Part shown: one piece after another, positions 1 through 9,600 of the stretch
Layout: each line of letters opens with the position of its first letter
Position numbering within the stretch: position 1 is the stretch's first letter
DNA from: CAZVYN01 sp964631125
Lineage (GTDB): Bacteria > Eisenbacteria > RBG-16-71-46 > CAIMUX01
DNA: 64,000 nucleotides
Assembly (NCBI GenBank): GCA_964631125.1
Contig: CAZVYN010000004.1
Span: 1 to 64,000 of the forward strand
Direction of reading: 5' to 3'
Made by a program: the position numbers and the translations under genes
The notes under the pieces: model-generated
The model's database searches: none
The model's input: the letters and a program-made list of their open reading frames with translations, nothing else
What the model was told of the DNA's origin: nothing

Positions 1-388
1 CGCGGCCGGTGATCCGATTGGGCGCGAGGACGAGCGGAACTGCGCGGTCTTCCGGCGGGCGCGGCGCTCCGGTGGAATCGCCGACCAATCCCGACTCGAC
101 CAGGATCTGCGCGCCGTTGCACAGCCCGAGCACCGGCGCGCCCTCGGCCGCGCGGCGGCAGACGACGTCCATGACGCGCAGCCTCGCCGCCACCGCGCCG
201 GCGCGGATCCGATCCTGATAGCTGAAGCCTCCGGGGAGCAGATACGCGGCATGCGCGGCCACTTGCTGCGGCGAGTCGGTCCAACGGAGGAGGCGACCGT
301 CGAGTCCTGCGCGATCGAGCGCACGCAAACTCTCCCCTTCGCAATTGCTGCCGGGGAACTGGATGACCGCGACCTTTGGCTTCGTCAT
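1..388 (-). CDS. purQ: Phosphoribosylformylglycinamidine synthase, glutaminase subunit (partial)
   Basis: This is the class-I glutamine amidotransferase that feeds ammonia to PurL in the fourth step of purine synthesis. Only about 129 codons are present because the gene runs off the left edge. The visible protein has the family's FPGSNCE start, the GGFSYQDRIRAGA segment at about 53-65, and the nucleophile elbow GLCNGAQIL with the catalytic Cys at about residue 90. The His/Glu part of the triad lies outside the window. The ATG shares one base with the purL stop (TGATG), so the two are translationally coupled. It is the last visible gene of degQ-purB-purL-purQ. Confidence 0.93.
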   Translation of the reverse strand, partial: MTKPKVAVIQFPGSNCEGESLRALDRAGLDGRLLRWTDSPQQVAAHAAYLLPGGFSYQDRIRAGAVAARLRVMDVVCRRAAEGAPVLGLCNGAQILVESGLVGDSTGAPRPPEDRAVPLVLAPNRITGR

Positions 389-2751
389 CACGCGCCGCTC
401 CCGTGGAAGAGAAGCGCTTCGAGCGGGCGTCGCCAGTCCGCTCGAAGCGACTCGAGTTCGATCGCGAACGATTCTCCGATCGGTCCCTGCGAGAACTCGA
501 TGCGCGCGACATCGAGCGTGACGCCCAGCAACCAGTGCGGGAGTTCGTCCGCTCGCAGCGCTCGTAGGACGGAGTCGACGTGCTCGGACGCGATGGCGAG
601 GAGGAAGCCGGGCGACTCACTGAGGAGCAGTTCATGCGTCGGTAGTCCGCAAGCCTGGCGGAGCGGAGAGAGATCGCAACGCGCGCCGACGGAGCGCTGC
701 GTCGGCCCGTCGAGGGTCGACATCTCGAAGAGCACGCGGAGCAATCCGCCATCGGCGATGTCCTGAGCCGCGCTGACCCGCCCTTCGCTGATCAGGCGCT
801 GCACGGTCCGCAGCTCGCGCGCGGCGACGGTCAGGTCGGGGCGAGGGACGCGGCCGCCACGCTCGGAGATCCGTGGGGATCCCCAGGCGCGTTCACGACG
901 GCCGACCACGATGAGTTGCTCCCCGCCGCGGAGGAATTTGGGTGACGGGGTGCGCCGGATGTCGTCGAGGAGTCCGAAGCAAGCCACGATCGGCGACGGT
1001 GGGATCGCGCGGCCGGTGGCGGAATGATTGTAGAGCGACACGTTGCCCGAGACGATCGGGAGCGGCTCTTCGGGATGTTCTGGAGATCCGACGGCGCGGC
1101 TCGCGTCGGCCATCCCCCGCAGCGCCCGGTCGAGGTCGCCGAGAGCGATGGGATCTTCTGGATTCCCGAAGTTCAGACAGTCGGTGAGCGCGAGCGGCTT
1201 GGCCCCGGCGGCGACGACGTTTCGGGCCGCTTCGAGCACGGCGAGCGCTCCTCCCCAGTAGGGGTCGAGGTCGCCGTACCAGGGATTCCCATCGGTCGAG
1301 ACAGCGATGCCGAGCGGCTGGCCGGGGATCGGTCGATAGACGCCGGCCCCGGCTTCGCCCGGTCGCACGAAGGCGAGTCCCTGCACCTCCGCGTCGTAGT
1401 ACCGGTAGATCGCTTCGCGACTCGCGGCGGCCAGGTCGGTCAGCCGGGCGACGAGCCACTCGCTCCACGACGCCTCGGGCGGCGGCGGATCGAGTTCGGG
1501 CAGCGCGCTCGTGCGAGACGCGAGCGGTCGATCGACGCGAGGCGCGGTCTCCAGCACCGACCGCGGCAGGTCGACCACGACCTCGCCGTTCCACGAACAG
1601 CGATAGACCTGCTCGCTCGTGACGCGCCCGACCACGCGGGCGCCGGCCCCCGGATAGATGCCTCCGAGATCGAACGTCTCCTCGAAGATCGCGCAGATCG
1701 CGGCGGCGTGCTCGTGCGGCACGGCCCAGACGAAGCGCTCCTGGGTTTCAGCGCACAGCACCTCGTGCGCTCCGAGATCGGGCAACGCCCGAGAGACTCG
1801 GTTCAGGTCGATCTCGGCGCCGAACCCGCCGGCGAAAACCAACTCGGAGGATGCGCCGCCCAGGCCGCCGGCCCCGAGATCCTTGCAGCCGACTTCGATC
1901 GCGTGAGTCTCGAGGTAGCGCCAGACCTCTTTCGTCGCTTCGACCAGCACGCGTTTGAGGAACGGATCGTGGACCTGCACCGCGCCGCGGTTCACTTGCG
2001 CCTCGGCCTCGTCCAACACCTGCGAGGCGAACGAGGCGCCGCCGAGTCCGCTCGCGTCCGTCGGCTTTCCCACGAGGATGAGCGCGTACTCGTGCGTGTG
2101 CGCGCGCTCCGGGACGCGACTGCGGATCAACCGACGCCGCGGGGCCGCGCCGAAGGCGACGATGTTGACGAGGCAGTTGTCGTCGAAGTCCTCGTGGAAG
2201 ACGGTCTCGCCGCCCAGATTCGGGACGCCGAGCGCATTGCCGTACTCGGAGATTCCTCGCACCACCCCGCGCGCGATGGCGCGCACGCGTTCGCCGTTCG
2301 GTCCGGCCGGATCGCCGAAGCGCAGCGAGTCCATCACCCCCTGCACATCGACGCCCATGCAGTAGACGTCGCGCACGATGCCGCCGACTCCCGTCGCGGC
2401 GCCCTCCACCGGCAGCACCTGCGAAGGATGATTGTGACTCTCGTGCGCCACCACGAGCACCCACTCCTCCCCGGCCCAGTGACCGAGAGAGACCGCCCCC
2501 GCATCTTCGCCGGGACCGAGCACGACATGCGACGCGAGCGGCGGGAGATGCTGCTTCAAGAGCGGTCGGCTGCTCTTGTACGAACAGTGTTCGCTGAAGG
2601 AGACGTCGAAGAGGAGCCCTTCGGCCAGCGTCGGATCGCGGCCGAGCGCCTCGAGGATCTGCGCCCACTCCGAGTCCGAGAGACGCAGCCCGAAGCGTCG
2701 CGCCTCGGCCTGGATCTCTTCCGGTTTCCGGCCGAGCAACGCGAGGATCAA
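388..2751 (-). CDS. purL: Phosphoribosylformylglycinamidine synthase, synthetase subunit (small type)
   Basis: PurL catalyses ATP-dependent amidation of FGAR to FGAM. The 787-residue length fits the small PurL type that works with separate PurQ and PurS; no purS is visible here. EHCSYKSS at 54-61 and HNHPSQ at 106-111 are PurL/PurM-family substrate and ATP-site signatures. The start is a TTG at 2751, which overlaps the purB stop as TTGA; a perfect GGAGG lies seven bases upstream, and no ATG occurs near the N-terminus. The stop overlaps purQ by one base. The gene therefore sits between two coupled purine genes. Confidence 0.96.
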   Translation of the reverse strand: MILALLGRKPEEIQAEARRFGLRLSDSEWAQILEALGRDPTLAEGLLFDVSFSEHCSYKSSRPLLKQHLPPLASHVVLGPGEDAGAVSLGHWAGEEWVLVVAHESHNHPSQVLPVEGAATGVGGIVRDVYCMGVDVQGVMDSLRFGDPAGPNGERVRAIARGVVRGISEYGNALGVPNLGGETVFHEDFDDNCLVNIVAFGAAPRRRLIRSRVPERAHTHEYALILVGKPTDASGLGGASFASQVLDEAEAQVNRGAVQVHDPFLKRVLVEATKEVWRYLETHAIEVGCKDLGAGGLGGASSELVFAGGFGAEIDLNRVSRALPDLGAHEVLCAETQERFVWAVPHEHAAAICAIFEETFDLGGIYPGAGARVVGRVTSEQVYRCSWNGEVVVDLPRSVLETAPRVDRPLASRTSALPELDPPPPEASWSEWLVARLTDLAAASREAIYRYYDAEVQGLAFVRPGEAGAGVYRPIPGQPLGIAVSTDGNPWYGDLDPYWGGALAVLEAARNVVAAGAKPLALTDCLNFGNPEDPIALGDLDRALRGMADASRAVGSPEHPEEPLPIVSGNVSLYNHSATGRAIPPSPIVACFGLLDDIRRTPSPKFLRGGEQLIVVGRRERAWGSPRISERGGRVPRPDLTVAARELRTVQRLISEGRVSAAQDIADGGLLRVLFEMSTLDGPTQRSVGARCDLSPLRQACGLPTHELLLSESPGFLLAIASEHVDSVLRALRADELPHWLLGVTLDVARIEFSQGPIGESFAIELESLRADWRRPLEALLFHGSGA

Positions 2752-4076
2752 GGGCGCGCCTCCGGAACCGACTGTTCCCAGTTCGCCGCCAGCGTGCGCG
2801 CATAGAGGGGACCGAGATGCCGCAGGTAATGCATCGGATCGAAGAGCGCGGCCAGCCCCCCTGCTCCCAACGCTCCCAGCACCGCCGGCTCCTGCGCGAG
2901 TCGCGTCTGGAACGAACCGCCTTCGCGCCAGGTCTCCATGGCCGCGGCCTGCACGATACGGTAGGCCTCTTCGCGGCTGCCGAGCGCCTCGGTCAGCGCC
3001 AGCAAGACGCGCTGCGAGAAGACCAACCCGCCGCTGCTCTCGAGATTCGCGCGCATCCGTTCGGGGAACACCTGCAGCCCCTCCAGCACGAAGGAGAGAC
3101 GATCGAGCAGATAGTCCGTGAGGATGAGCGAGTCGGGCAGGATGACGCGCTCGACCGAGCTGTGAGAGATATCGCGCTCGTGCCAGAGAGCCATGTTCTC
3201 CGTCGCGGCGAGCGCGTTCGTCCGCAGGAGGCGCGCCAGTCCGCAGATCCGTTCACACAGGATCGGGTTCCGCTTGTGCGGCATGGAGGACGAGCCTTTC
3301 TGGCCGGCGCGGAACGGCTCTTCGGCCTCGCGAACCTCCGTCCGCTGCAGATGACGGATCTCCAACGCGATCCGTTCGAGCGTGCCGCCCAGATTCCCGA
3401 GCGCGCCGAGGAGCGCCGCGTGCCGATCCCGCGCGAGCACCTGGGTGGCGGCCGGCTCCGGACGGAGACCGAGTCGCGCGAGCGTCGCCTCTTCCAGTGC
3501 GGGGTCGAGGTGGACGGAGGTGCCGACCGCGCCCGAGAGTTTGCCGAAGGCGAGGTCATCGAAGGCCAGACGCAGACGCGTCTGCTGGCGACCTAGTTCC
3601 GCGTACCAACCGAGCGCCTTGAAGCCGAAGCTGGTCGGCTCGGCGTGCACGCCATGTGTGCGGCCGGTCATCAACGTCTCTCGGTGCGTCTCCGCCATCC
3701 GACGGAGACAGCGACCGATCGAAGTGAGCGTGCTGAAGATCGGCGCGCTCGCGCGCGTCAGTTGCAGCGCCTGCGCGGTGTCGACCAAATCGGAAGAGGT
3801 CATGCCGTAGTGCATCCAGGCCTTCTCCGGACCCAGCGATTCGTTCACGCAGGTGAGGAAGGCGACGACGTCGTGCTCGAGTTCGCGCTCGAGTTCATGG
3901 ATGCGCGCGACGTCGAATCGGGCGCGGGCGCGGGCCTCGGCGGCCGAGCCGGCCGGGGCGAGCCCGATCTGTTCGAGCGTCTGCAGGTGGGCCAGCTCGA
4001 CTTCGAGCCAGATCCCGAAGCGGGACTCCTCCGCGAAGTGCGCGCGCATCTCCGGTCGGGTGTAGCGCGCGATCAC
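2748..4076 (-). CDS. purB: Adenylosuccinate lyase
   Basis: PurB cleaves SAICAR to AICAR and adenylosuccinate to AMP, releasing fumarate. The 442-residue protein carries the fumarase/aspartase superfamily signature GSSSMPHKRNP at 261-271, plus HYGMTSSD (89-96) and GRTHGVHAEP (138-147), which line the shared active site. The start is GTG at 4076, giving the usual MIxRYTRPEM beginning of the family. It overlaps purL by four bases (TTGA). The upstream degQ stop is 38 bp away, with a 14-bp tandem repeat in the spacer. No strong ribosome binding site is visible, so coupling to degQ is possible. Confidence 0.97.
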   Translation of the reverse strand: MIARYTRPEMRAHFAEESRFGIWLEVELAHLQTLEQIGLAPAGSAAEARARARFDVARIHELERELEHDVVAFLTCVNESLGPEKAWMHYGMTSSDLVDTAQALQLTRASAPIFSTLTSIGRCLRRMAETHRETLMTGRTHGVHAEPTSFGFKALGWYAELGRQQTRLRLAFDDLAFGKLSGAVGTSVHLDPALEEATLARLGLRPEPAATQVLARDRHAALLGALGNLGGTLERIALEIRHLQRTEVREAEEPFRAGQKGSSSMPHKRNPILCERICGLARLLRTNALAATENMALWHERDISHSSVERVILPDSLILTDYLLDRLSFVLEGLQVFPERMRANLESSGGLVFSQRVLLALTEALGSREEAYRIVQAAAMETWREGGSFQTRLAQEPAVLGALGAGGLAALFDPMHYLRHLGPLYARTLAANWEQSVPEARP

Positions 4077-4086
4077 TGTGCAGCGC

Positions 4087-4128
4087 TCACTGGTTCGTCC
4101 TCACTGGTTCGTCCTCATTGGGTCGTGG
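4087..4128. repeat. 14-bp tandem repeat at the degQ/purB junction
   Basis: Two exact copies of TCACTGGTTCGTCC (4087-4100 and 4101-4114) are followed by a degenerate third copy. The degQ stop codon (4115-4117) begins the third copy. It is one of several short tandem repeats in this window that sit on gene ends. Confidence 0.9.
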
Positions 4129-5413
4129 TCCCGGACGCGTTCGACTCCGGTTCGGCGGCGAGACGGAGCGTGGCGTCGAACTCTTCCAGCCCGCGTTCGA
4201 CGCTCAAATCGAGCGCATCGCCCGGCCGGAGTCCGAAGATCGCGCGAAGGAGGGCGTTTCGATCGCTCACGACCGCGCCGTCGATCTGCCGGATGACGTC
4301 GCCCCGGCGCAATCCGGCGGCTTCGCCCGGGGAGCCTGCTTGGACCTTGGTCACGTAGAGCCCGCCCCAGCGCGGCAGACGCAGCCGTTGCGCGATGAGC
4401 GGCGTGATGTCCACGACCTCCAACCCGATGTAGACCCCGCGCACGCGGCCGTAGCGAACGATGTCGTTCGCTACCTGCATCGCCATGTTGATCGGTACTG
4501 CGAAGCCGAGACCGACGGAGCCCTGGCCGGGCGTGATGATGACGGCGTTGATTCCGATGACCTCTCCGAGGCTGTTCACGAGCGGTCCTCCGGAGTTCCC
4601 CGGATTGATGGCGGCGTCGGTCTGGATCATGTTCTTGTAGATCGCGCGCGTGCCGGTCTGGACGTCGCGGTGCAGCGCGGAGACAACGCCTACGGTGACG
4701 GTCGGCTGCGGGTCGTTCATGTACATGCCGAACGGATTGCCGATCGCGATCACCCATTCGCCGACCATCAAACTGTCGGAATCGCCGATTCGGGCCGCCG
4801 GCAGGTGGTCTGCTTCGATCTGCAGGACGGCAAGGTCGGAGTTGTCGTCCTTCCCGAGCAATTTGGCCGGCAGCGTGCGCCCGTCACTCAATCGCACATG
4901 GAACTCGACGCCGCCAGAGACGACGTGCGCGTTGGTCAGGATCAGTCCGTTCGAATCGACGACCACGCCGGAGCCGGCCTCGGGAACGTCGCGTTCGAAC
5001 TCCTGAGGGACATAGCGAAACCCCCAGGGATCGACGGCGACGGGGCGGCGGCCGCGCACGACGACACCGACGGTGACGACCGCGGGCCCGACCGTCTCGG
5101 CGGCGCGGACGATCGCACTTCGTCGGCCGCGGTCGACCTCGGCTCGAATCCGCGCCCGCTCTTGATCGCGCGGGGAAAGGGCCGAGGGGGTGGAGATCTC
5201 CGGCTCCGGTTCGGCCGAGCGAGGGTCCCGGTCGGTCGTGATCGAACCCGGGTCTCCGCTCGAGTCGGGATCCCGGGTGAGTTGCGTCGGGACCGGCGTC
5301 CGCAGCGCGAAGTACCAGGCGCTCGCGGCGAAGCCCAGCGTGAAGACACAGAGGAGCGCCAAGAGGGTGGTGCGCGCTCCGCCGGAGCGTTCTCCGCTGA
5401 ACCTGCTCGTCAT
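4115..5413 (-). CDS. degQ: DegP/HtrA-type serine protease with one PDZ domain
   Basis: This is a periplasmic, membrane-anchored S1C protease for quality control of envelope proteins. From the ATG at 5413 the protein is 432 residues. A signal anchor lies at 15-37 and a Pro/Asp-rich linker runs to about 90. The chymotrypsin-like domain has a complete triad: His163 in TNAHVV, Asp193 in NSDLAV, Ser274 in GNSGGP. A single PDZ domain follows at about 325-420. The longer reading frame upstream of 5413 lacks protein-like sequence, and the anchor fits this start. One PDZ and an anchor resemble DegS-type architecture, but no stress-sigma partner is nearby. It is the first gene of the purB-purL-purQ group. 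Confidence 0.93.
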   Translation of the reverse strand: MTSRFSGERSGGARTTLLALLCVFTLGFAASAWYFALRTPVPTQLTRDPDSSGDPGSITTDRDPRSAEPEPEISTPSALSPRDQERARIRAEVDRGRRSAIVRAAETVGPAVVTVGVVVRGRRPVAVDPWGFRYVPQEFERDVPEAGSGVVVDSNGLILTNAHVVSGGVEFHVRLSDGRTLPAKLLGKDDNSDLAVLQIEADHLPAARIGDSDSLMVGEWVIAIGNPFGMYMNDPQPTVTVGVVSALHRDVQTGTRAIYKNMIQTDAAINPGNSGGPLVNSLGEVIGINAVIITPGQGSVGLGFAVPINMAMQVANDIVRYGRVRGVYIGLEVVDITPLIAQRLRLPRWGGLYVTKVQAGSPGEAAGLRRGDVIRQIDGAVVSDRNALLRAIFGLRPGDALDLSVERGLEEFDATLRLAAEPESNASGTTTQ

Positions 5414-5646
5414 CCTGCCTGTCCGCCGTTCCGCGTGTGGGCCCCCAATTCCTACTTTCCGGGAAGCGGACAAGGTACTCATCCGCGCGCAGGTCCGCAC
5501 CCCAATTCCCGTGTCGCCTCGACGGTGCGATGTCTCGCTTTCGCCGAGGTTCGTCAGGTCGCTCAATCGCGAGCGTGTCATAGGTTTGTCACGGAACCCG
5601 TCTGATGGCGACAGGTTCTGCGCCGGTGCTAGAACATGGAGGTGGG

Positions 5647-6054
5647 ATGCGGGCGGCGACGCTGTGGTGTTGCGATCGAACGAATCGAACCTGGCTGGCC
5701 GCCGCGCTCGTGATCGTCGCGGGGCTCTCACCGACCCCCGTCGCAGCAACGACCGCCGACTCTCTCACCCTCGAAGCGGCGGTCACCCACGCCATGCGGA
5801 CCCACCCCGACCGGCGAGCGGCCGCCGAGGAGGCGCGCGCGGCCGATGCGCGTCTCCGTCGCGCGCGGTCCTTCTTCCGGCCCGATGTCGGCGGCGGCGC
5901 ATCCTATCTGCGACGCTTTGGAGATGCCATTTCGTCCAGAGGCAGCGGCAACGACTCGATCGACTCCGAGTCCTTGGTCGGCCAGGACCGGCTGCAGTGG
6001 AGCGTCGGGTTCGATCAGGTGCTCTTCGATGCGCGCGCGCTCTCGGCTCTCTAG
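5647..6054 (+). pseudogene. Remnant of a TolC-like outer-membrane efflux protein (5' end only)
   Basis: This frame encodes a Sec signal peptide (about 1-32, ending near VAA) and the start of an outer-membrane efflux protein: TLEAAVTHAMRTHPD and EARAADARLRRARSFFRPDV match the first helical pair of TolC/OprM proteins. It ends at a TAG after about 135 residues, whereas the family has about 400-480. The ATG at 5647 follows GGAGG by four bases; an alternative ATG lies at 5605. Two bases after the stop the sequence becomes the 3' part of an RND transporter. It is best read as the surviving 5' end of a deleted efflux operon. Confidence 0.8.
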
Positions 6055-6055
6055 C

Positions 6056-6481
6056 GTGGCCTTCCGTGATTCACAGAACAGCCTGCTCCTGGCGCTCGTG
6101 CTCGGCATCATGATCGCGTACATGATCCTCGCTTCGCAGTTCAACTCGCTCCTCCATCCGATCACGGTCTTGACCATTTTGCCGCTTTCCATCATCGGCG
6201 CGATGCGGCTGCGTCCGATCCCCATGACGTCGGCGCTGCCGCCGGCGATCGGACTCGGCCCGGGCTCGGAGATCCGCACCCCGATGGCGATCGCCGTCAT
6301 CGGAGGCGTCCTGCTCTCGACCGCGCTCTCGCTTTTCGTCGTGCCTGCCTTCTATCTGCTGTCGGAGCAATGGGTGCATGCGGTGCGCAGATCCTTCAAA
6401 CGCCTGGCGCCGTCGCGGTCGACGCATGCGACGGAGCCTCGGCTCGCGCCCGCGGCTCCTGTAGATTCGCCGACGGATTGA
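6056..6481 (+). pseudogene. Remnant of an RND multidrug efflux transporter (3' end, with internal deletion)
   Basis: The in-frame product corresponds to the last part of an AcrB/MexB-type inner-membrane pump. It begins with FRDSQNSLLLALVLG and ILASQFNSLLHP, the segment before and in the C-terminal helix bundle. It then jumps from SIIGA directly to RLRPIPMTS, omitting about 55 residues of conserved helices, and finishes with GLGPGSEIRTPMAIAVIGG and the last helix. The first roughly 850 residues of a normal pump are absent. A GTG at 6056 could start translation, but the product could not be a working pump. It pairs with the TolC-like remnant immediately upstream. Confidence 0.82.
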
Positions 6482-6647
6482 GCGGCGTCGGGGCCGCCAG
6501 CGCGAAGTACCGCGTTTCGCGCGCGGGCGCATTGCGGATTGCAGGATCTCGCGCCCGACGCGCCATCCGCAGCGGGTCAGCAGGCAACCGGGCAACGAGT
6601 TGGGCTCACGAAGGGTACCGGCGCCCATCTTGCTCCGCCGCACGGTG

Positions 6648-9600
6648 ATGACTCCCAGTTTCCCGCGTCTCTCCCGCCCGCTGCTGGGTCTGGCCGTCGC
6701 ATTGGCCGCCGCATTGGCCGCCGCGCCGACCTTCGTCGACACGGCGCACGCCGTGCGACAGGTGCAGAACTATCCCAAGATCGCGCTCTACACCGATCGC
6801 GTCGGCACGATGAGCGAGGCGCAGTTCGACACTCTCTCCTGGTACGACCTCGTCTGCTTCAACGAAGGACCGAACAACGTCGGGCGTGTCCGCAGCCGCA
6901 ACGCGGACATCGAGCTGTTCTGGATCTGGATGCCGCAGAACATCGTGAGTTGGAGCGAGAACTCCACCTTCTGGCACGCCGACACGTCCTGGAGCCTGTA
7001 CCGCTTGTCCCAGTTCTACGCGCAGCAGAACGACTGGTACCTGCGGGACGTGAACGGCCAGCGGATCGTGGAGTGGGATGGGCATGCCGCCAACTGGACG
7101 AAGTACTGCCCCAAAGGGGTCTACGGCACGTCGCGCGGCCTGACCTACGTCGAGTGGCTGGTGCAGGTGGCGATCCCGAAGATCACGAAGAACAATCCGC
7201 GCTGGGCCGACTGGGGCCGCGGGAGCTCGAGCTACACCGGATTGATGCTGGAGATCATCGCCGACTGCGTCGGCTCCTACGGCTGGCAGAGGTATCAGTT
7301 CGCCGATCCCGATCGCGACGGCCAGGCCGAAGGGGTCTTCGCGACCTGCTCACAGGGCGGGGCCGACGACAGCCTCTCGGTGCTCTACCGCGAGCAGAAC
7401 GAGATCTTCCACGCCGGGCTCTACTCCGCGCTCCCGCCGAACACGCCGGTTCTCATGAACGGCGGCAACAAGTACGTCAATCCCGCGTGGTGGACCGACA
7501 CGGCGGGGATGAAGATCGAGACCTGGATGTCGTTCCCCAACCCGAGTTCGATCTCCTGGTGGGAGTACCTCTACGGCGCCCGCAACTGGAACGACACCGA
7601 GGTCTGGGGCCCCGGCTACGAGTGGGCGGAGTGGTACTGCGGGCACGACGGGCTGGAGGACGAGGGCTGGGACCACACGCTCCTCCAGGTCTCGCCGCCG
7701 CTCGACTGGATCGCGTCGCGCACGCAGCGACTCAAGCGATTCGGCTTCGGCACGACCCTCCTCGGCGACGGCTTCTACATGTATACGAAAGACCAACACG
7801 GGCTCTTCTGGCAGCCGGAGTACGAATGGGATCTGGGCGAGCCGCTCGGCCATTTCACTCGCGAGACCTACGGCGGACAGACGCCCACCGACACTCTGTA
7901 CGTCCGCCTCTTCGACGAGGGCGTGGTCGAAGTGAATCCGAACAAGGTCACGCTGCAGGGCGTACCGGCGGAAGATTCGCGCGTCGGCTTCTGGCAGACG
8001 GTGGACGATCTCGCAGCGAATGCGATCGACGGGATTTCGCTCTCCGCCGGTTGGTCGGCGCCCGGGACCGTCGCGCTCCCGGTCGAGTCGACGGAGTTGC
8101 GCTGGTCGACGGCGCCGATAACCTCCGCCAACTGGTCGTCGGCGACGTCCGCCGGCATCTTCGCCGGCGCGCCGGGGTCCCCCGTGACCACCACGATCGG
8201 CAGCTTGCCGCTCGGCGCCACCATCCATCTGGCCGCCCGCAACCGTGTCTTCGGTCGCCTGGCGCCGGATCTCACGACTCGCTCGGTCCCTCTCGTCCCC
8301 GCTCCTCCAGGCGACACGACCCCGCCGGACCGGATCCTCGATCTCGAGAGCGGCGAGGTGCAGGCCGACCGCGTCGTGCTCGCATGGACCGCTCCCGGCG
8401 ACGACGCGAACGTGGGCGTGGCCGATCGCTACATGATTCGCCGTCGCCTGGGCGGTCCGATCACGAGCGAGGCCCAGTGGAACAACGCGACGCCGGTCAC
8501 GGCAAACCTGCCGACACCCGCGCCCGCGGGAGTCGAACAGTCCTACCTGGCGACGGGCCTGAGTTCGGGCGTCACCTACGGCTTCGCGGTGCGCGCGGTC
8601 GATGACGCCGACAACCTCGCGCCGCTCTCCAACGCCTTCACGGTCACCACCGACGGCACGGGGCCGCCCCCGCCGCCGACCGACACCACACCGCCGGGCG
8701 CGGTCGGGGCGCTCGCGGCGTCGGACGTCGGCACGACTTGGATCGACCTCACCTGGACCGCCCCCGGGGACGACGGCGCGCTCGGCCAGGCCACGAACTT
8801 CTGGGTTCGCGTCTTGGCGGACTCCGCGATCGAGAGTGAATCGGAGTGGAACCTCGCCACTCCTGCGAGCAGCCAGCCGCCGTCACCCGGTCCGAACGGA
8901 ACGTCGCACAGCTTCCGTGTTTCGGGCCTCGGGCCCGACACGCTGTACGGGATCGCGGTGCGCGCGCGCGACGAAGTTGGCAACCTCGGCCCACTCTCCG
9001 CGCCGCTCACTGCTCGCACCGAACCCACCACCCCCGCTCCCGATCCCATTGCGCCCGCCGTCATCTCGGATCTGCGCACGGTCGCCGCCGGCCAGACCTG
9101 GATCCAGTTGTCGTGGACTGCGAGTGGAGACGACGGCAATCTCGGTCGCGCGTCCCGCACGCTGCTCCGTTCGTTGTTGGGACGCGGCATCGGCAACGAG
9201 ACGCAGTGGAACTCGGCCTCCGCTTCGCCGGACCCACTGCCCGCTCCGCTCGACGCCGGAGCGCCGCAGACGTTTCGGTTCACCGGCCTGACGCCTGGCT
9301 CCACCTACGGCTTCGCCGTTCGCGCGCGGGACGAGGCCGACAATCTCGGCGCGCTCTCGCCGCTCTTCGTCGCCACCACCGCGACGCCGGCCCAACCGCC
9401 CGTAGCGATCCATGACCTGGCGGTCTCCGGAATCGACTCGCTCCAGGCCACGCTGCACTGGAGCGCGCCCGACGACGGCGAAGGCGGGACGGTCGCCGCG
9501 TACCAGATCGGAGGTCTGGTCGGCGAACCGTTCGATGACGTGACCGACTGGTCTCGCGCTCTCCTCATCGACGGACCGACGCCGACGGCGCCAGGATCCG

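Noticed and set aside
1024..2805. Long plus-strand open frames opposite purL, secA, dapA-argF and others (for example 18630-21977 and 25503-28622)
   Set aside because: They are antisense shadows of well-recognised minus-strand genes in high-GC DNA, are rich in Arg/Ala/Asp/His, and show no family motifs.
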